Origin: Paulinella micropora
Taxonomy: Eukaryota; Cercozoa; Imbricatea; Euglyphida
Reading direction: 5' to 3'
Assembly: GCA_009731375.1 (NCBI GenBank)
Contig: BJOX01000042.1
Coordinates: 1,181,053-1,245,052 of the forward strand
DNA: 64,000 nucleotides
A program made the position numbers and the translations under genes. Under the pieces are notes generated by a model. It did not search any database. It was not told the DNA's origin and saw only the letters and a list, made by a program, of their open reading frames with translations. Positions 48,920 to 61,200 of this stretch are shown here, piece by piece; within the stretch, counting starts at the first letter, position 1; the number at the start of each line of letters is the position of its first letter.

Positions 48920-49494
48920 AAGACAGGTGAACGATCTGTGTATCCAAACTCACAATTCGAATTTTCCTTTCAAGTGGAAACTGCACACACAGAGTTATGT
49001 GTGCCCTGTCGACAGGTCGATTTGAAAGCACCTCCTACAAGGAAGGCACTACTCAACGAAAGTAGGAGATCAGAGGTCATCAAAAACACAATGTTATGTG
49101 AGAACCCCAAGGGGTAATTACACAACGAACTCTTATTAAAGATCTCTATGGCTGCATTAAGTCCTGACTCCAGAGAGCAGGTGAAATACCAGTAAATAAC
49201 AGAGCGGTCACTTCGTTTATTTACGTAGATTTCTACTTGTTGCAGACTTGGGTTGCAAAGTACGAACACGACTGAACGTAGATTGTGAGTTTGGTGAGCA
49301 GAGCTTCGCAAAAACTACTGTAAAGTACGTTAAGTATGGCTTCAAGTCCAACTTGTAGTTCAAGTGTCCAGGCTGTTGCATTTGGGAAAAGGTTCCCACA
49401 GTCATGAGATGTAAAAAGCAAGTCAAACATTGTTTTTCCGTTCACTCTTGCTACCTTTGTCCACAAATTTACCGCAACGTGCGTGTTTCAAGTA
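48920..49494 (-). repeat. LTR remnant C (inverted)
   Basis: The reverse complement of the LTR B sequence, starting TTGAAACACGCACGTTGCGG at about 49494 and including CAAGTAGAAATCTACGT and the CCCCTTGGGG palindrome. It is the best-preserved copy. Confidence 0.7.
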
Positions 49495-50643
49495 GTTCAA
49501 CTCATTGATAGTAACTTCTATGTTCACTAGTTGAACATTCCTGACTTTTTGTGGCTTATTTTTTTGTGTGTCTAAAAATATAAAGTCAGACATTTTTTGA
49601 AGCATGAAACCGTGCCTCGAGAAGGTAGTGCCCCGACCTTGTGTGCATTTCAGGAGGTCTGTGCACATGTTCTGAGGCTTGGACTTGAATAGCATCACAA
49701 GAAACAAAACGTGAACATCATTTTCAACCATAAAATTGAAAGGAGCGATGCGCTCAGGCCTCTCATCGATTTTCAAAGTGATGTTTTGGTCAGACATACC
49801 ATCGAAAAATCGCTGTGTGAAATCAGGCTCATTGTGTCACATGATTCAAACTACCAAGGACAGGCGGCTTTGTGAATGAATTTACATGTATTAAGTATAC
49901 AAACAGATTTAGACATACTATTAATATAGTCCTATACAAACTGATTTCTAATATTAACAAAATAATGTCTTTTCATAATCATAACTTTCCATTCAGTTTT
50001 CATTGCAAAAAATTACCACCAAACACCAAGTAAGTTTGTCGTACAGAAGAGGAATTTTATTGAAAAAATTTGTACAAGTGTTCTTGAACAAGTATCATAC
50101 TGAACTATCAAAAGCGAAGACCACCAAAAATACAAGGAGCTACAAATATCAACAACGAAAACGAGTGCACAGACAACATTTTTGACATGGGAAATTTCAC
50201 GACCTCTTCCAAAAATCAACACCGCAAAAATCGGTCGAAATTGGTCACTCACGTCAAAAAGAGGCTGCGATCTAGTTCTGAACCACATGCTTTAAAAAAA
50301 GTAAAGCTGTAGATGTGAGAAAGATCACAACTTAAGCTAGTTCCCACACTAGTTTCCAGTAATTTTCATTAACATGTGTCATAGTGTTTTTTTTTTTTTT
50401 TTTTTTTTTTAAGGCTGCGTGGATGATGCAATTAATATTAATATTTTTGTTCCATTTGATTACTTTTTTCTTCTGTTGCGCTTGTAAGCCAAAAATACTC
50501 TATAGTATCAAGTATACTATCAACAGTGAATTAGCCTTCCTTTCAGGGTGGCAACGGTGGCCGGTATATTGATCAAGGTACCGATTAGTTTTCGTTTTAT
50601 ATTGTTTTCTTCCGCGGCTTTCGGCACCCTCCCACGCTTTCGC
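49495..50643. other. AT-rich intergenic region
   Basis: No gene supported. It contains a ~25 base poly-T run near 50387 and short open frames without recognisable motifs; the minus-strand frame at 49423-49797 has no family signature. Confidence 0.5.
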
Positions 50644-51110
50644 TCACTTTGGTATCATGGGAGTAAAGAAGTCTAAAAGATCTTGCTGCTGTTTTAACGC
50701 TTCTCGCTCCTCGAGCTTTGACTCCTGTTGTGCAAGCTGCACTGCCAATATAGTATCTAGATCTTCTTGCTCCGTCCCAGGAAATGTTGTACGCTTTCCT
50801 TCATTCGAATCCTCCGTGACCGAAGCCGCATGGAAGATAGTACTTTTGAAGGTCGTCTTGCTATCGTCAGTAACACTGAAAGGCATCCCCTCAACGATGT
50901 TAGGCACTCCTTCTTCGTTGGGACCCCAGGTGGGAGCAAGTTGAATATCACCGGCACAAGGCAAACCCTCTGAATGGTCTTCCATAACTGTGTGCATGTG
51001 AGTGATTGCCCGTTTTGCCTTGAACCGTGCCTTGTTTCTCCAGCAGAAACAACAAAATGCCAGGGACACCACAATAAGAAGGCTCAAGAAGATTATTTCA
51101 TGTACTTGAG
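50644..51110 (-). CDS. C-terminal exon of an EGF-domain membrane protein: membrane helix and cytoplasmic tail
   Basis: The open frame reads SLLIVVSLAFCCFCW, a membrane helix, then a basic stop-transfer (RNKARFKAKR) and a ~110-residue cytoplasmic tail rich in Glu/Asp/Thr that ends LLDFFTPMIPK. A coiled-coil-like LAQQESKLEEREALKQQQDL precedes the end. No upstream ATG is expected because it is the last exon; the exons above it on the same strand encode EGF-like modules. An independent small protein is the alternative. Confidence 0.55.
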
Positions 51111-51289
51111 AAAGGATTGGCTTAATCTGGACGCTTGCTGCTTCGGTCTGTATAGCGCCTGCCAGACAATATAATAAATATAGGAAATCTCAAAAATAAG
51201 TATTCCTTGCCATGACGTGTTGTGAGAGTTAAGAAAAGATGCAAACAAGCGCAAAAACAAGTACGTCACCAGAACTGCAACCACAAGAA

Positions 51290-52712
51290 TGTAAGTGCTA
51301 GAACCGGTACAGTTGGCGGGTCCACTGGGCACCGTCTCTCCCCAGTAGTCTTGGCCGCAGGTGCAGAGATAGCCTCGGTCGGCACCGTCGGGGGGCGCGT
51401 CGCTACACACTGCACCCGCAAGTGGCGTGGCGGCCCGCGCTGTCGCTCGCCGCACACCGCCGCTCTGCACATTGATGGCACACCAGCCACATCAGCCTTC
51501 CATAATTATGGGATCGACGGCGTACAAAGGCAAAAATCAACGAAACAAAAGCTGATATGCGTTGTAAGGGGAGCTTCATAGGACCAGTGCAGGTGGCGGG
51601 CCCGTTGCGCACCGTCTCTCCCAAGTAGTCTGGGCCGCAGGTGCAGAGGTAGCCTCGGTCGGCATCATCTGGGGGCGTGTCGCTACACACTGCACCCTCG
51701 CCACAAGTGGCCGCGCGGCCCGCGCTGTCGCTCGCCGCACACCGCCGCGCTGCACATTCACGCCAGGCACACCAGCCGATTTCATTCAGTCAGACAAAGA
51801 GAAGAAAAAGTGATAATCAAATGTACGAAGCGATGTCGTTCGTGGTAGACAGAGGTGAGAGATAGCTCCAGGACCAGTGCAGTTGGTGGGCCCGTTGCAA
51901 ACCGTTTCTCCCCAGAAGCCTGGACCACATTGGCAAACGTAGCCATCGCCCGTGCTGCCTTCTTGGCAAATGGCGTTGTGATAGTCTGCACACGTGTACA
52001 GGCAGGAGTGATGCATGCATTCATTGTGTATGTATATGATGGGAGGGTGGATGAACGATGCACTCTGAGGGTTTTTGTGTACCGGCGGCGTTGGAGTTGG
52101 CCAGCTCGTACGAGCATTCAGCGGCGGAACCAAATCCGTCACTGCCACTACAAGTCATTTCGTGGCAGCTAGTATAACCGTCCCCGATGTAACCCCCAGG
52201 GCAGGAACCACAGGTCCGCGTTCCTGCGGTGTTATAGCAAACTGTCAGCGGGTCACACCCCCGTTGTCTTGCAAGCACTCGTTGATGTCACGGCAACCAG
52301 TATAACCGTCCCCGATGTAGCCCCCAGGGCAGGAACCACAGGTCCGCGATCCTGCGGTGTTATAGCAAACTGTCAGTGGGTCACAACCCCCGTTGTCTTG
52401 CAAGCACTCGTTGATGTCACGGCAACCAGTATAACCGTCCCCGATGTAACCCCAGGGCAGGAACCACAGGTCCGCGATCCTGCGGTGTTATAGCAAACTG
52501 TCAGCGGGTCACAACCCCCGTTGTCTTGCAAGCACTCGTTGATGTCATCGCACCTGAAACAACTTATGAAGCCGTCTGAGCAGGTGGGATTCTGGGACGC
52601 ACGGTAACCAGGGTTGCACTGGGCCGTGCAAATCTGCACGTCCACTAAGGTGTTGCCTTCTGCGCATAGCCGGCTGGGCGCGTTAGCAAGATTACAGGTG
52701 ATGGCGTTCATT
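51290..52712 (-). CDS. EGF-like exon cluster of a membrane protein gene
   Basis: From 52712 down: a Cys-rich start ([26 protein letters not shown]), calcium-binding EGF modules of 43 codons ([20 protein letters not shown], then [12 protein letters not shown]) in three tandem copies at about 52170-52560, then three further exons each ending in a laminin-like unit ([45 protein letters not shown]) with NCTG just before the probable donor. The last one continues into a membrane-like stretch, [14 protein letters not shown]. Exon borders are inferred. One EGF copy lacks one C (near 52448), which breaks its frame; this is either decay or a sequencing error. Confidence 0.6.
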
Positions 52713-53590
52713 ATACAACCGCCATATCAGACACACCGAAAACAGTCAAATCAATTCAAAATGAACTATGACAAAGACAGAAACATGAAAATTAAAAATG
52801 ATTTGTTGCACAAATTTTACGATCATACAATTTCTTACATGCTTCGTTACACACGCAGCTGTCGTCGCACTCACAGGAGCCGCCACAGGCCCAATCACAG
52901 CAGCCATCGCAACTCCCACCCCCTGCTTGCCAAAAGATACGGATGAACAACCACACCTCAGCAAAGACAAACGGAGAAATTCATGAACAAGATGCTATGA
53001 GAGCATGGGAAAATAGGCACACCCCAATCGCAGGAGCAATCACAGCCGTTATTGCAATTGCCATCACATTGGCAACTATCGTCGCATTGGCAGGAACAAC
53101 TTTTGCCCCCCGCTTGTTTGCGCCTGGTGTCCTACACCGGCGCTTCTTTCAAGGAAACGAGGGTTGTTGGTGAGGAAATATTCCAACGCGGTAGCCAAGT
53201 CGTCTGCTGTAACTGGGTGCGGCAGCAAAGGCATTGCACGACCACCCCGCCCGCCGATAAGTCAGCGAAAGCTGAGCTTCGACGACAGGTTTTGCAGTTT
53301 TTGCCAAGAGAACCTTAGCAGTGACGCCTTTTAAGTCAAAACAGACACCATCCTCTCGAACGAAGAACCGCTGCAAAGTACTTTGAGTCACACCCTATTG
53401 CACGAGGAGGACAAGTCTTAGAGTTGTTAGTAGTTACAGGACTGGTAGGCTATGGTAGCTATGGATAAGAAGGTTACATAGATGGAGCAGGTAACGAAGG
53501 TAAAGTAGGTAGATTCGATGCATAAAGTTTTCCTTGTAAGATGCATTGTCGTTGTAACTGTTGTTGTGGCTGTTGTCCTTGTTATTTGAG
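52713..53590. other. Probable intronic or intergenic sequence
   Basis: Contains CA/GCAATT-type short repeats on the plus strand (tandem GCAATCACAG-like units near 52870-53090) and Cys-rich minus-strand fragments that may be a further EGF exon (CDCDDSCNC-like). Not strong enough for a gene call. Confidence 0.4.
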
Positions 53591-53599
53591 TCACCACCT

Positions 53600-54654
53600 T
53601 ATTCTCGTCGCAATCGACAATAAGGTCCCAGAACGGGATTGTTTCCGCCAATGCGAGTCGAGCCCATGAGACGCGCCCACTTCCTTTCGTAAGTCTGGAT
53701 AGGGGAACTCGATCAAGTCTTTGCTTGTGATGCTCTCCTGAACAAACGCGACTGTGGCGTGCACGGAGAAGTCGTGAAGGGACGTGGCGTTGTGCACCAA
53801 CGATTAAGGCAAGTACTGGACTTGGCCCAGGGACAGTGTGTAATGGTAGCAGTGTAGTTGCAACAGATCTTGGGCGTCGAAGGTGGAACAGCCCACCGCA
53901 GACTTACGTTGCAGTTCGAAGAGCTGATAGTGAAACAAAAATAAAACAGCGTAAACAAAGCACGCTTTGATGCGATCAGTGTTTTGACTTGAAAGGGAGT
54001 GAAACGATCACACTGCGCCAAAAAAGACAGATTAAAAAGGATACAACCCAAACAGTAGGTTATCTGGCTCGCTTCTGCCGGGTATCGTGGGGGCTTTGCA
54101 GATGGTCCAATTCTTGGTTCCATAAAGTTGGATTTGCAAGGTGCCGGAGGTGTCTGTGTGGGGCGGAAGCGCTTGGTGGCCAGGACTGGTTATGTAGATG
54201 TGCACTGTAGGATCAAAACCCAGGATGTGACGGAACTTGTTCATCACAGCACTGGCGAAACATGTGTGGTTCATCTTTGAGAACTTCCAACTTCAAGACC
54301 TATTTATCAAACCGATCAGAACAGAAGTTGACACGGAGTCGGCGCTGTGGGTTTGTTGCGGGCCGGGGTGGTGTAGTATGTGTAAATGTGCATGTTTATG
54401 CATATGTTGTGCATGTGTGAGCAATATACCAAGCTGCAGGCTCCTTGCTTCATAAAGCGCAACACTTTTTCGACAGAGTAAAGCCCATCGGCAAATGTTT
54501 CATTGAAGGCCTTGGTCATTTCTTTTGGCAGGATCCAAAACATCGACACCGAAGCGACATCCAGGAGAGGTTGGAGGTCAGACAAGTTTTCCCAGGGGCG
54601 TACATCGACCAGCTCAAACCTAGGTGTAATAAAAGGCTCGTTCCTGAGCGCCAA
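53600..54654 (-). pseudogene. JmjC/cupin oxygenase-like gene fragment with an in-frame stop
   Basis: Exon-like segments on the minus strand: 54654-54440 (ELVDVRPWENLSDLQPL, FWILPKEMTKAFNETF, VEKVLRFMKQG), then 54300-54070 with VHIYITSPGHQALPPHTDTS and LQIQLYGTKNWTICKAP, then 53900-53600 with YTLSLGQVQYLP and SLVHNATSLHDFSVHATVAF. ITSPG-x-Q-x-L-x-PH-x-D and IQLYGTKNW are the iron-binding H-x-D region of ribosomal-oxygenase-type JmjC proteins. In the last segment a TAA separates QYLP from SLVHNAT, which should hold the second His. Introns between the segments are plausible, but the TAA suggests a broken copy. Confidence 0.5.
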
Positions 54655-54880
54655 CTTGACTGCACTAGGTGTAATAAAAGGCTCGTTACGGAGGCCAGCT
54701 CAGAAATGGGCCCACTTGACTGCACGAGCGAGACTAGGTCCGTACTCTTCGGTCTTTGCACTGGAAATAAACCTAGCAAAATGTACACGGAACATGGAAG
54801 GGAAGTGCATGGCAGAGATGATTGTGCTGCCATTATGGAAGGGAAGTGCATGGCATAGATATGTGGAGACAAGTAAGGTT
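54600..54880. repeat. Two short tandem duplications
   Basis: A ~49 bp unit with AGGTGTAATAAAAGGCTCGT occurs twice (about 54621 and 54667), and a ~44 bp unit with GGAAGGGAAGTGCATGGCA occurs twice (about 54797 and 54836). No coding sense is evident. Confidence 0.75.
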
Positions 54881-56265
54881 ACCCAAAGTGCTGAGGAGAA
54901 ATGCAAGTGTTCTGTGATAATCATTGCTCTGCCTTTTTGCACCAGTCAGAATCTTTCTTGAGTATGTCGAACTGGAGTAACCTGCCATGAAACACTGTAT
55001 GAGCTTGCTGTAAGTACACTTTCTTTAGAGACAAAACATGAGAATGTCTCCAAAATGATAATTGTATAGACGAAAGAGACACAGGTAAGACATTAAAAAC
55101 AGGCGAGTGATTGCAGTGGCACGTGCCAAGCCCAATGCAACCAAAAGAAGCGAACACTCAGAATGCTGCAAAGATTCGACACGACGACATGCAGATCGAG
55201 CTGCGACTCGCTCAGTAATGAGCACCCTCAGAGCAGCTCCACTTCGACTCACCGTCCAGAAGGAGCAGACAACAGCACAATGAAGAGCAGAGTTAACGCA
55301 GAAAGCGAACTGCCAGTGCCTCAGTAAACAGCAATTACAGTATTTTTAGAAATTTCTTAGATCGCCATAGTAGATCAATGACTAGAACATTATACGTATT
55401 CGAGTTTTGAGGATTTGCATTGCAGCATAGAACTGTTTTTTCACCTTCTCAGGTCTTGACTTGCTTAAGCAAAAAAGGCAGCCTGCCAACCAGACGAGCT
55501 CGGAGCAATCCGAGACTCGGAGCCTTTCACACGCCGTCGGACCATAGTACAGTAGGAATTTTGTAATGCACAAGCTTTTAGAACTTGGGCGTCGGTATGT
55601 GTTTTGTGTTACACCGTAGGCTGTTGAACTTAGTTCCAAAGATCCGCAGTCTGAAATGTTAGGGGCAAGTAAAAAGGGGAGGGATAGCGTTGCGGCAAGG
55701 GAGGGTGCGATGCCTTCGAAAAAGTGTAATTCCTCTTCTCTTCTCTCCATCTCACCCATTCACTCACTCACTCACGCACTCACGCACTAGAAACAGCGCT
55801 GTCCTCAAAATTCTAGAATCTCAATTCTTTAGCAAAACTGTGGTTGCTAAAAAAGTTGCTAAAGTAACTGTAGTTGCTAAAAAAGTTGCCAAAGTTGCTA
55901 AAGTTGCCACAACTAACTAGTGATATGACAGAAACAACGTTCTACACTTCCTTTTTGCAAACTAGCTGGGTAGTGCCCCACGGGGGCACTTTTTTGGAAG
56001 AGTGGTTGGTTGCAATTGGGATAAATTATAACCCGAGTTTTGCGACATAACCTGGTCATCCGCTTTTACGACAACCTTTGCCACAAACTCCCACGCTCAC
56101 ACAATGCGAGGATAGCCGCGAGGAGGAGAAATTGAAATTCACATGCTTCGATACACGATCTCCCTTCCTTGCTCCTCCTCATATTGCAAAACACACTCTC
56201 TAAATCTTTCATTTTCTTTTCTTTTTGTTTTTGTTTTTCTTTTTTTTTTTGAACCTCTCTTTGAC
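54881..56265. other. No supported gene
   Basis: Short open frames without motifs. A small imperfect repeat of GTTGCTAAAAAAGTTGC units lies at 55840-55915. Confidence 0.45.
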
Positions 56266-56448
56266 GTTTCGAGGTAGGTAGGTTGCTGTACGAAGGTAGG
56301 TAGGTAGGTGGGTAGGCAGGTAGGTAGGTACGTAGGTAGGTAAGTAGGTAGGTAAGTAGGTAGGTAGGTAGGTAGGTAGGTAGGTAGGTATAGGTACAAG
56401 GTGTGTGTGTGTGTGTATAGGTACAAGGTGTGTGTGTGTGTGTATGTG

Positions 56449-56487
<39 letters not shown>

Positions 56488-56533
56488 CTGTCTGTCTGTC
56501 TGTCTGTCTGTCCGTGTACGTGTGTGTTTGTAT

Positions 56534-56565
<32 letters not shown>

Positions 56566-56653
56566 TTGTGTCTGTTTCTGTCTGTCTGTCTGTTTCTGTC
56601 TGCCTGTCTGTCGGCTTGTCTGTCTGTATACGTGTGTGTTTGTGTGTGTATGT

Positions 56654-56695
<42 letters not shown>

Positions 56696-56985
56696 ATGAG
56701 TGAGTGAGTAAGTGAGTGAGTGAGATACATACATACATACATACATACATACATACGTACATACATAAGTTACATACATACATACATACATACACACACA
56801 TACATACATACATACACACATACACACATACATACATAGATGCATACATACATACATACATACACATACATACAAACATACATACATACGTACGTACATA
56901 CATACACACATACATAAATACACGCATAGACGTATTAGTAAGAGTACAAACACACACACACACATACACACATACATATACACTT
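56266..56985. repeat. GTAG, GT/CTGT and CATA microsatellites
   Basis: (GGTA)n to 56392, then (GT)n with CTGT blocks to about 56695, GAGT, then (CATA)n with CACA to about 56975. Cys/Val- and His/Thr-rich frames here are repeat translation. Confidence 0.93.
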
Positions 56986-57103
56986 TTTTTTAAAAATATT
57001 ATATATATATATTATTTATTTATTTTATTTGAGAATTTGTAGCTGATAGAAAAGGCTCGTGTAATTATATATCTTTATTAGTATTAAATTAGACGTATTA
57101 GTA

Positions 57104-57722
57104 AGAGTCTGACGAGTCTGACGGGTGGCAAGTATTAATATTAAATGTGACTCAGAGTTACGGATGGCAAAACGAAAATAGTTAATTGCAGTAGTGGTTA
57201 TAAGGTCCAGATTGTTGTAAAAGTGATAAATAAAGCTAATCCGCTTATTTATCATCAATTTACAACTATAGCGGCTGGCCTCACTTAGCAAAGTTGAGTG
57301 TGACGGGTGGCAAGTATTAATATTAAATGTGACTCAGAGTTACGGATGGCAAAACGAAAAAAGTTAATTGAAGTAGTGGTTATAAGCTCCAGTTTGTTGT
57401 AAAAGTGATAAATAAAGCTAATCCGCTTATTTATTATCAATTTACAACTATAGCGGCTGGCCTCACTTAGCAAAGTTGAGTGTGACAGGTGGTAAGTATT
57501 AATATTAAAAGTGACTCAGAGTTACGGATGGCAAAACGAAAAAAAGTTGATTGAAATAGTGGTTATAAGCTCCAGTTTGTTGTAAAAGTGATAAATAAAG
57601 CTAATCCGCTTATTCAAGTTATTATCAATTTACAACTATAGCGGCTGGCCTAACTTAGCACAGTTTCGGACGGTTGGCAAGTATTAATATTAAAAGTGAC
57701 TCAGAGTTACGGATGGCAAAAC
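57104..57722. repeat. Tandem repeat with 182-185 bp unit, about 3.4 copies
   Basis: Equivalent positions (the base before AAGTATTAAT) fall at 57129, 57311, 57493 and 57678. Units share GTGACTCAGAGTTACGGATG, GATAAATAAAGCTAATCCGC and CAACTATAGCGGCTGGCC. The copies are about 95% alike with small indels. A weak minus-strand frame recurs in each copy but is a by-product. The last copy stops within GATGGCAAAAC, where the retroelement leader begins. Confidence 0.9.
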
Positions 57723-58213
57723 TGTCGGCCGGCCCGTACATTACACAGTGGCATCAAGTGTTGTTCGGCTTGTCGTTACTTGACTCTTATGCTTGGTCTG
57801 CCCCTCTACAGTTGAGGTACGACTAAGTGTCAGAGTAGCTGTTCCGGTTACATCTGGAGCCACTAACAAAAATTGAACGGGGTTTTGCTTTTCGTGAGGT
57901 TCACGAAAAGCTCAAGTTCTCACGTTTTTCTTGCCTTGTTTTTCTTGAGGTTTTGACACCTCGGAATTTCCGACAGAAAAGGGTGTTGACCTTTTTCAAG
58001 TTTTGCTTTAGACAGTTGAGCTCTCCTTAGGGGGAGAGGGATAGAAACAGATTGTGTGTGAGGTGTAGGAGCACGCACATTTGTTTTGTATTCGGTTGGA
58101 GGAAACAGGTGTCACCAGCATAACTCATAAGCTGTGTGTGGAGCAGTTGTGTGTGTGTGCTGTGTGTGTCATTTGTTGCTTTCTCACATCTCTCTTCTCT
58201 TTCTCATTTCGAT
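57723..58213 (+). promoter_or_regulatory. Leader of the Ty3/gypsy element, possible primer-binding site
   Basis: Non-coding sequence between the tandem repeat and the gag-pol start. TACACAGTGGCATCAAGTG near 57740 has the ...CA|TGG form of an LTR end followed by a tRNA primer-binding site; I could not confirm an LTR upstream. TTTTCGTGAGGTTCACGAAAAG near 57890 is written here as an inverted repeat of CTTTTCGTGA and TTCACGAAAAG, a potential hairpin. Confidence 0.4.
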
Positions 58214-61200
58214 ATGTTACCACGTGAGAATAGGAGGAGGATGTTGACAGCAAGCAGCCCTTATTCTACACCAGCGTATACTAGGGGGGGTGGGTCTTTG
58301 GTACCTTCCTCTCTTGGTACACGTTTTATGGGGGCAGGAGCCCTCACAGCGTCGAGTTCGTCGACAACAGGGGGAACACCTCCCTCTTTGCACTTCATCT
58401 CTGCTCGTCTGGAAGACGATTTGAAGACGATGTGGCAGTTTCGTCTCACAGGTGATAGTTGGGCGGACCAGTTACCGTCCACAAAGGCATTGCAGACGGT
58501 CAGACAATGCATTAATGCTATCTCGCCTGGTTCGACGAGGAACGTGTGGGACACACTTGTGATCGGACGCACCACAGTGGCCAATGTTATGGTGGCAGCA
58601 GAGATGGTGGTTCAGATTGCAGAAGCTGTGGGCATGGGGACCCACTACTGGACGCCTGAGAGGCTGGATGCGTCCAGATTGATGGCATCAACGGAGGGAA
58701 TGGTCGATCTCAATATAGCGAGGTTGGGACAAGTCCAAGCTGAAGCCTGGGGCACCACTGCCATGGCTGGAGACCTTTCTCGTGACTTTGTCAAACGTCA
58801 CGGACAGCCTGTGTACGACTTGGTTGGCTGTTGGCCGTCTTGGGATGTCTTGGATCAAGGGCATCCAAGATGGACTGAAGTGCAAAAGTTTGCTCAGTTT
58901 CACAGTCAGGTTTGGGCCAGAGTGTCACCCACTGTGCACGCAATGGGCAACTTTATTTTTCGGCCCAAGAGTGGTGTTGGGGCTAAAGTGCTCTCAATAG
59001 ACGACGTGTTCACGCCCATTTTCGACGCAATGGATGGCTTCTGGGACAAGGCAGTCTCAGGGACAAAGCCCACTTGGGCTACAGCGGGATCGTCTGAAAA
59101 TCTCGTCACGTTGGAACGATTGCTGGTAGTGGATGCCATCGTTTATATGGCCAAAGCTTTTTATCATTTTGCTGTGGCTTGGGATGGCCAGGCAGAACGA
59201 CGAAAGCTTGCGGTTTCGTCATGGAACCGTAAGATGGAAAAGAACGACGAGGAACGACGTCGTACTATTGAACGTCACCAGAAGGATGTGGACCGCCTTC
59301 TGGGTGACCAGAAGGCTTTTGCTCTGGACAATCAGAAGGTTGAAATTCCTAGGCATATCTCTGAGTTTCGTATGTGGCTGACAGAGGTACGTCGGGTCTG
59401 TCGTTCAGCTAACATTTATATGCCTGAGGATGTGACCATAGTGGCTGATAGGTTCTTTCGTTGTCAGTCATCGGTGGACAACGAATGGCTTATGCAAAGC
59501 GAGGTGTGGGCAGCTTTTTGGGGAAAGCTGCAGTCTACTCGGTTCGACGCCATGTGTGTCGATAGTATTGGTCTGATGCTCGCAGAGAAGATGGGCTACC
59601 ATGTTTTTGCCTCTAAGTCACAGGAGGTCAGTCAGCTGCAGGCGGAGGTCAAGTGGATGGTGAATAAGAAGCCTGTACTCCACTACATGTTCCAGAGGAT
59701 AATGGACATGGTGATTATGCTCACACCTGCAGAAGCCTTCAAATTGACGGCTGTGGCATTGTTCGATCTGAACAATCAAGTCTTTATTAAGATGGCGAAA
59801 GAGATTCAGACGGACACAGAGGTATGGGAATACCTCCTCAAGGGTACTGGACAGTCTACCCCTGAGGCCAGTCCGGAGATATGGAACGTGGATGAAGACG
59901 TGTTGGGGAAAGTCATGCGTCGAGTCCAGAAAACCATCATCGATGAGTGGAAGTGGTCGGGTCCGAGGTCAGGGACTCCCACTCAAGGTAATCAGAACCA
60001 GGGGGGAGGGGATGGTGCGGGACCATTCGAGCCCGGGGATGAAGTTTATTGGGGCCAGGGGTACTCGCGCAGGGGACCTCAGTTCTATGGTCAGAGACCC
60101 CAAGGGGGGCCGGGGCAAGGTCGTCAACGGTTCCAGAGGTCATACTACAACCCCAGGGTGCATAGGCCGTTGTGCATGAAGAAGGCGGGAGCCTTGTGGC
60201 TCAAATCGGGAGCCATGTGCAAGAGCAATTGCCAGAATTTTCATCCTGAAGGCTGGGATGACTCGGTGCAGAAGGAAGTCTTGAGGAAGGTACGCTACGA
60301 CTATCCAGTGGGTCCCTTCCATGGCTTGTTGAATACGAATAAGTATTCGCAGGAGCTCAAGAACCTTCAGGATCGTGATCGGAAGGCATACGATCAGAAG
60401 GGATGGACGGATCCTGGTGAGGCACCTTATTTGAAGGGTGAATGGGAAAAGTTCAGGGTATGGAACCCTCTCACTTCAGATGGCGGCGACGCACCGGCGT
60501 CTATGGGAAGAGATATCCCGGGCAGGCACGGGAATGAATCCGTGGACCCCTCATGGAATTTACGGGGGTCATCGGATGCGTCCTCAGCAAGGTCGGCTGC
60601 TAGTTCTTCGTCGAGCTCGTCGTCTAGTTCGAGCGATCGGTCGGATCGAGGGCACCTTGACAACCGACGTAGTCGTTCAAGGTCAAGAGATCGTCGTAGT
60701 GATCGTGAGGTCACTCATGTATCGGGCGGTCGTCATTACGACGAGAGGGATGAAGCCCGAGATCGACGAGGATACGATCGAGGAGGGCATGTTCGTGGCG
60801 GATACGACCGAGGACGACGCGATTCACGGAATCGAGATAGGTCACCGGAGCGGAGCCGAGATCGATCTCCACCGCGACGTCGGGGAGGGCGTTCAGATTC
60901 ACGGGAACGTCCCAACTCAAATCGGAGCCCGCAGTGGGGCGGCAATCAGGGTAGTTCCCTTTTTCCTAATGCAAATGTGTATGGGGGGGGTGCGGGAACT
61001 TTTCCCTCATCGCATATGCAGCAGGCGGGAGCAGGTGCTTACTATGCGGGTCCAGCTCCGGGGCAGCAGTTACCAGTAGGCTACGGGCAGCCGATGCAGC
61101 AGCAGTTCTACCAAGGGCAGCCACAGCAGCAGGTGGTTGCTTATGGGGGACAGTCTTACATCCCTCCAGCACCAATCTTGCCTGCTCCTGGTATGCCGAT

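Noticed and set aside
51222-52493. Plus-strand frames over the EGF exons
   Set aside because: Antisense of the Cys-patterned minus-strand exons; the EGF spacing is only meaningful on the minus strand.
56066-56983. Cys/Val- and His/Thr-rich frames
   Set aside because: Translated (GT)n and (CATA)n repeats.
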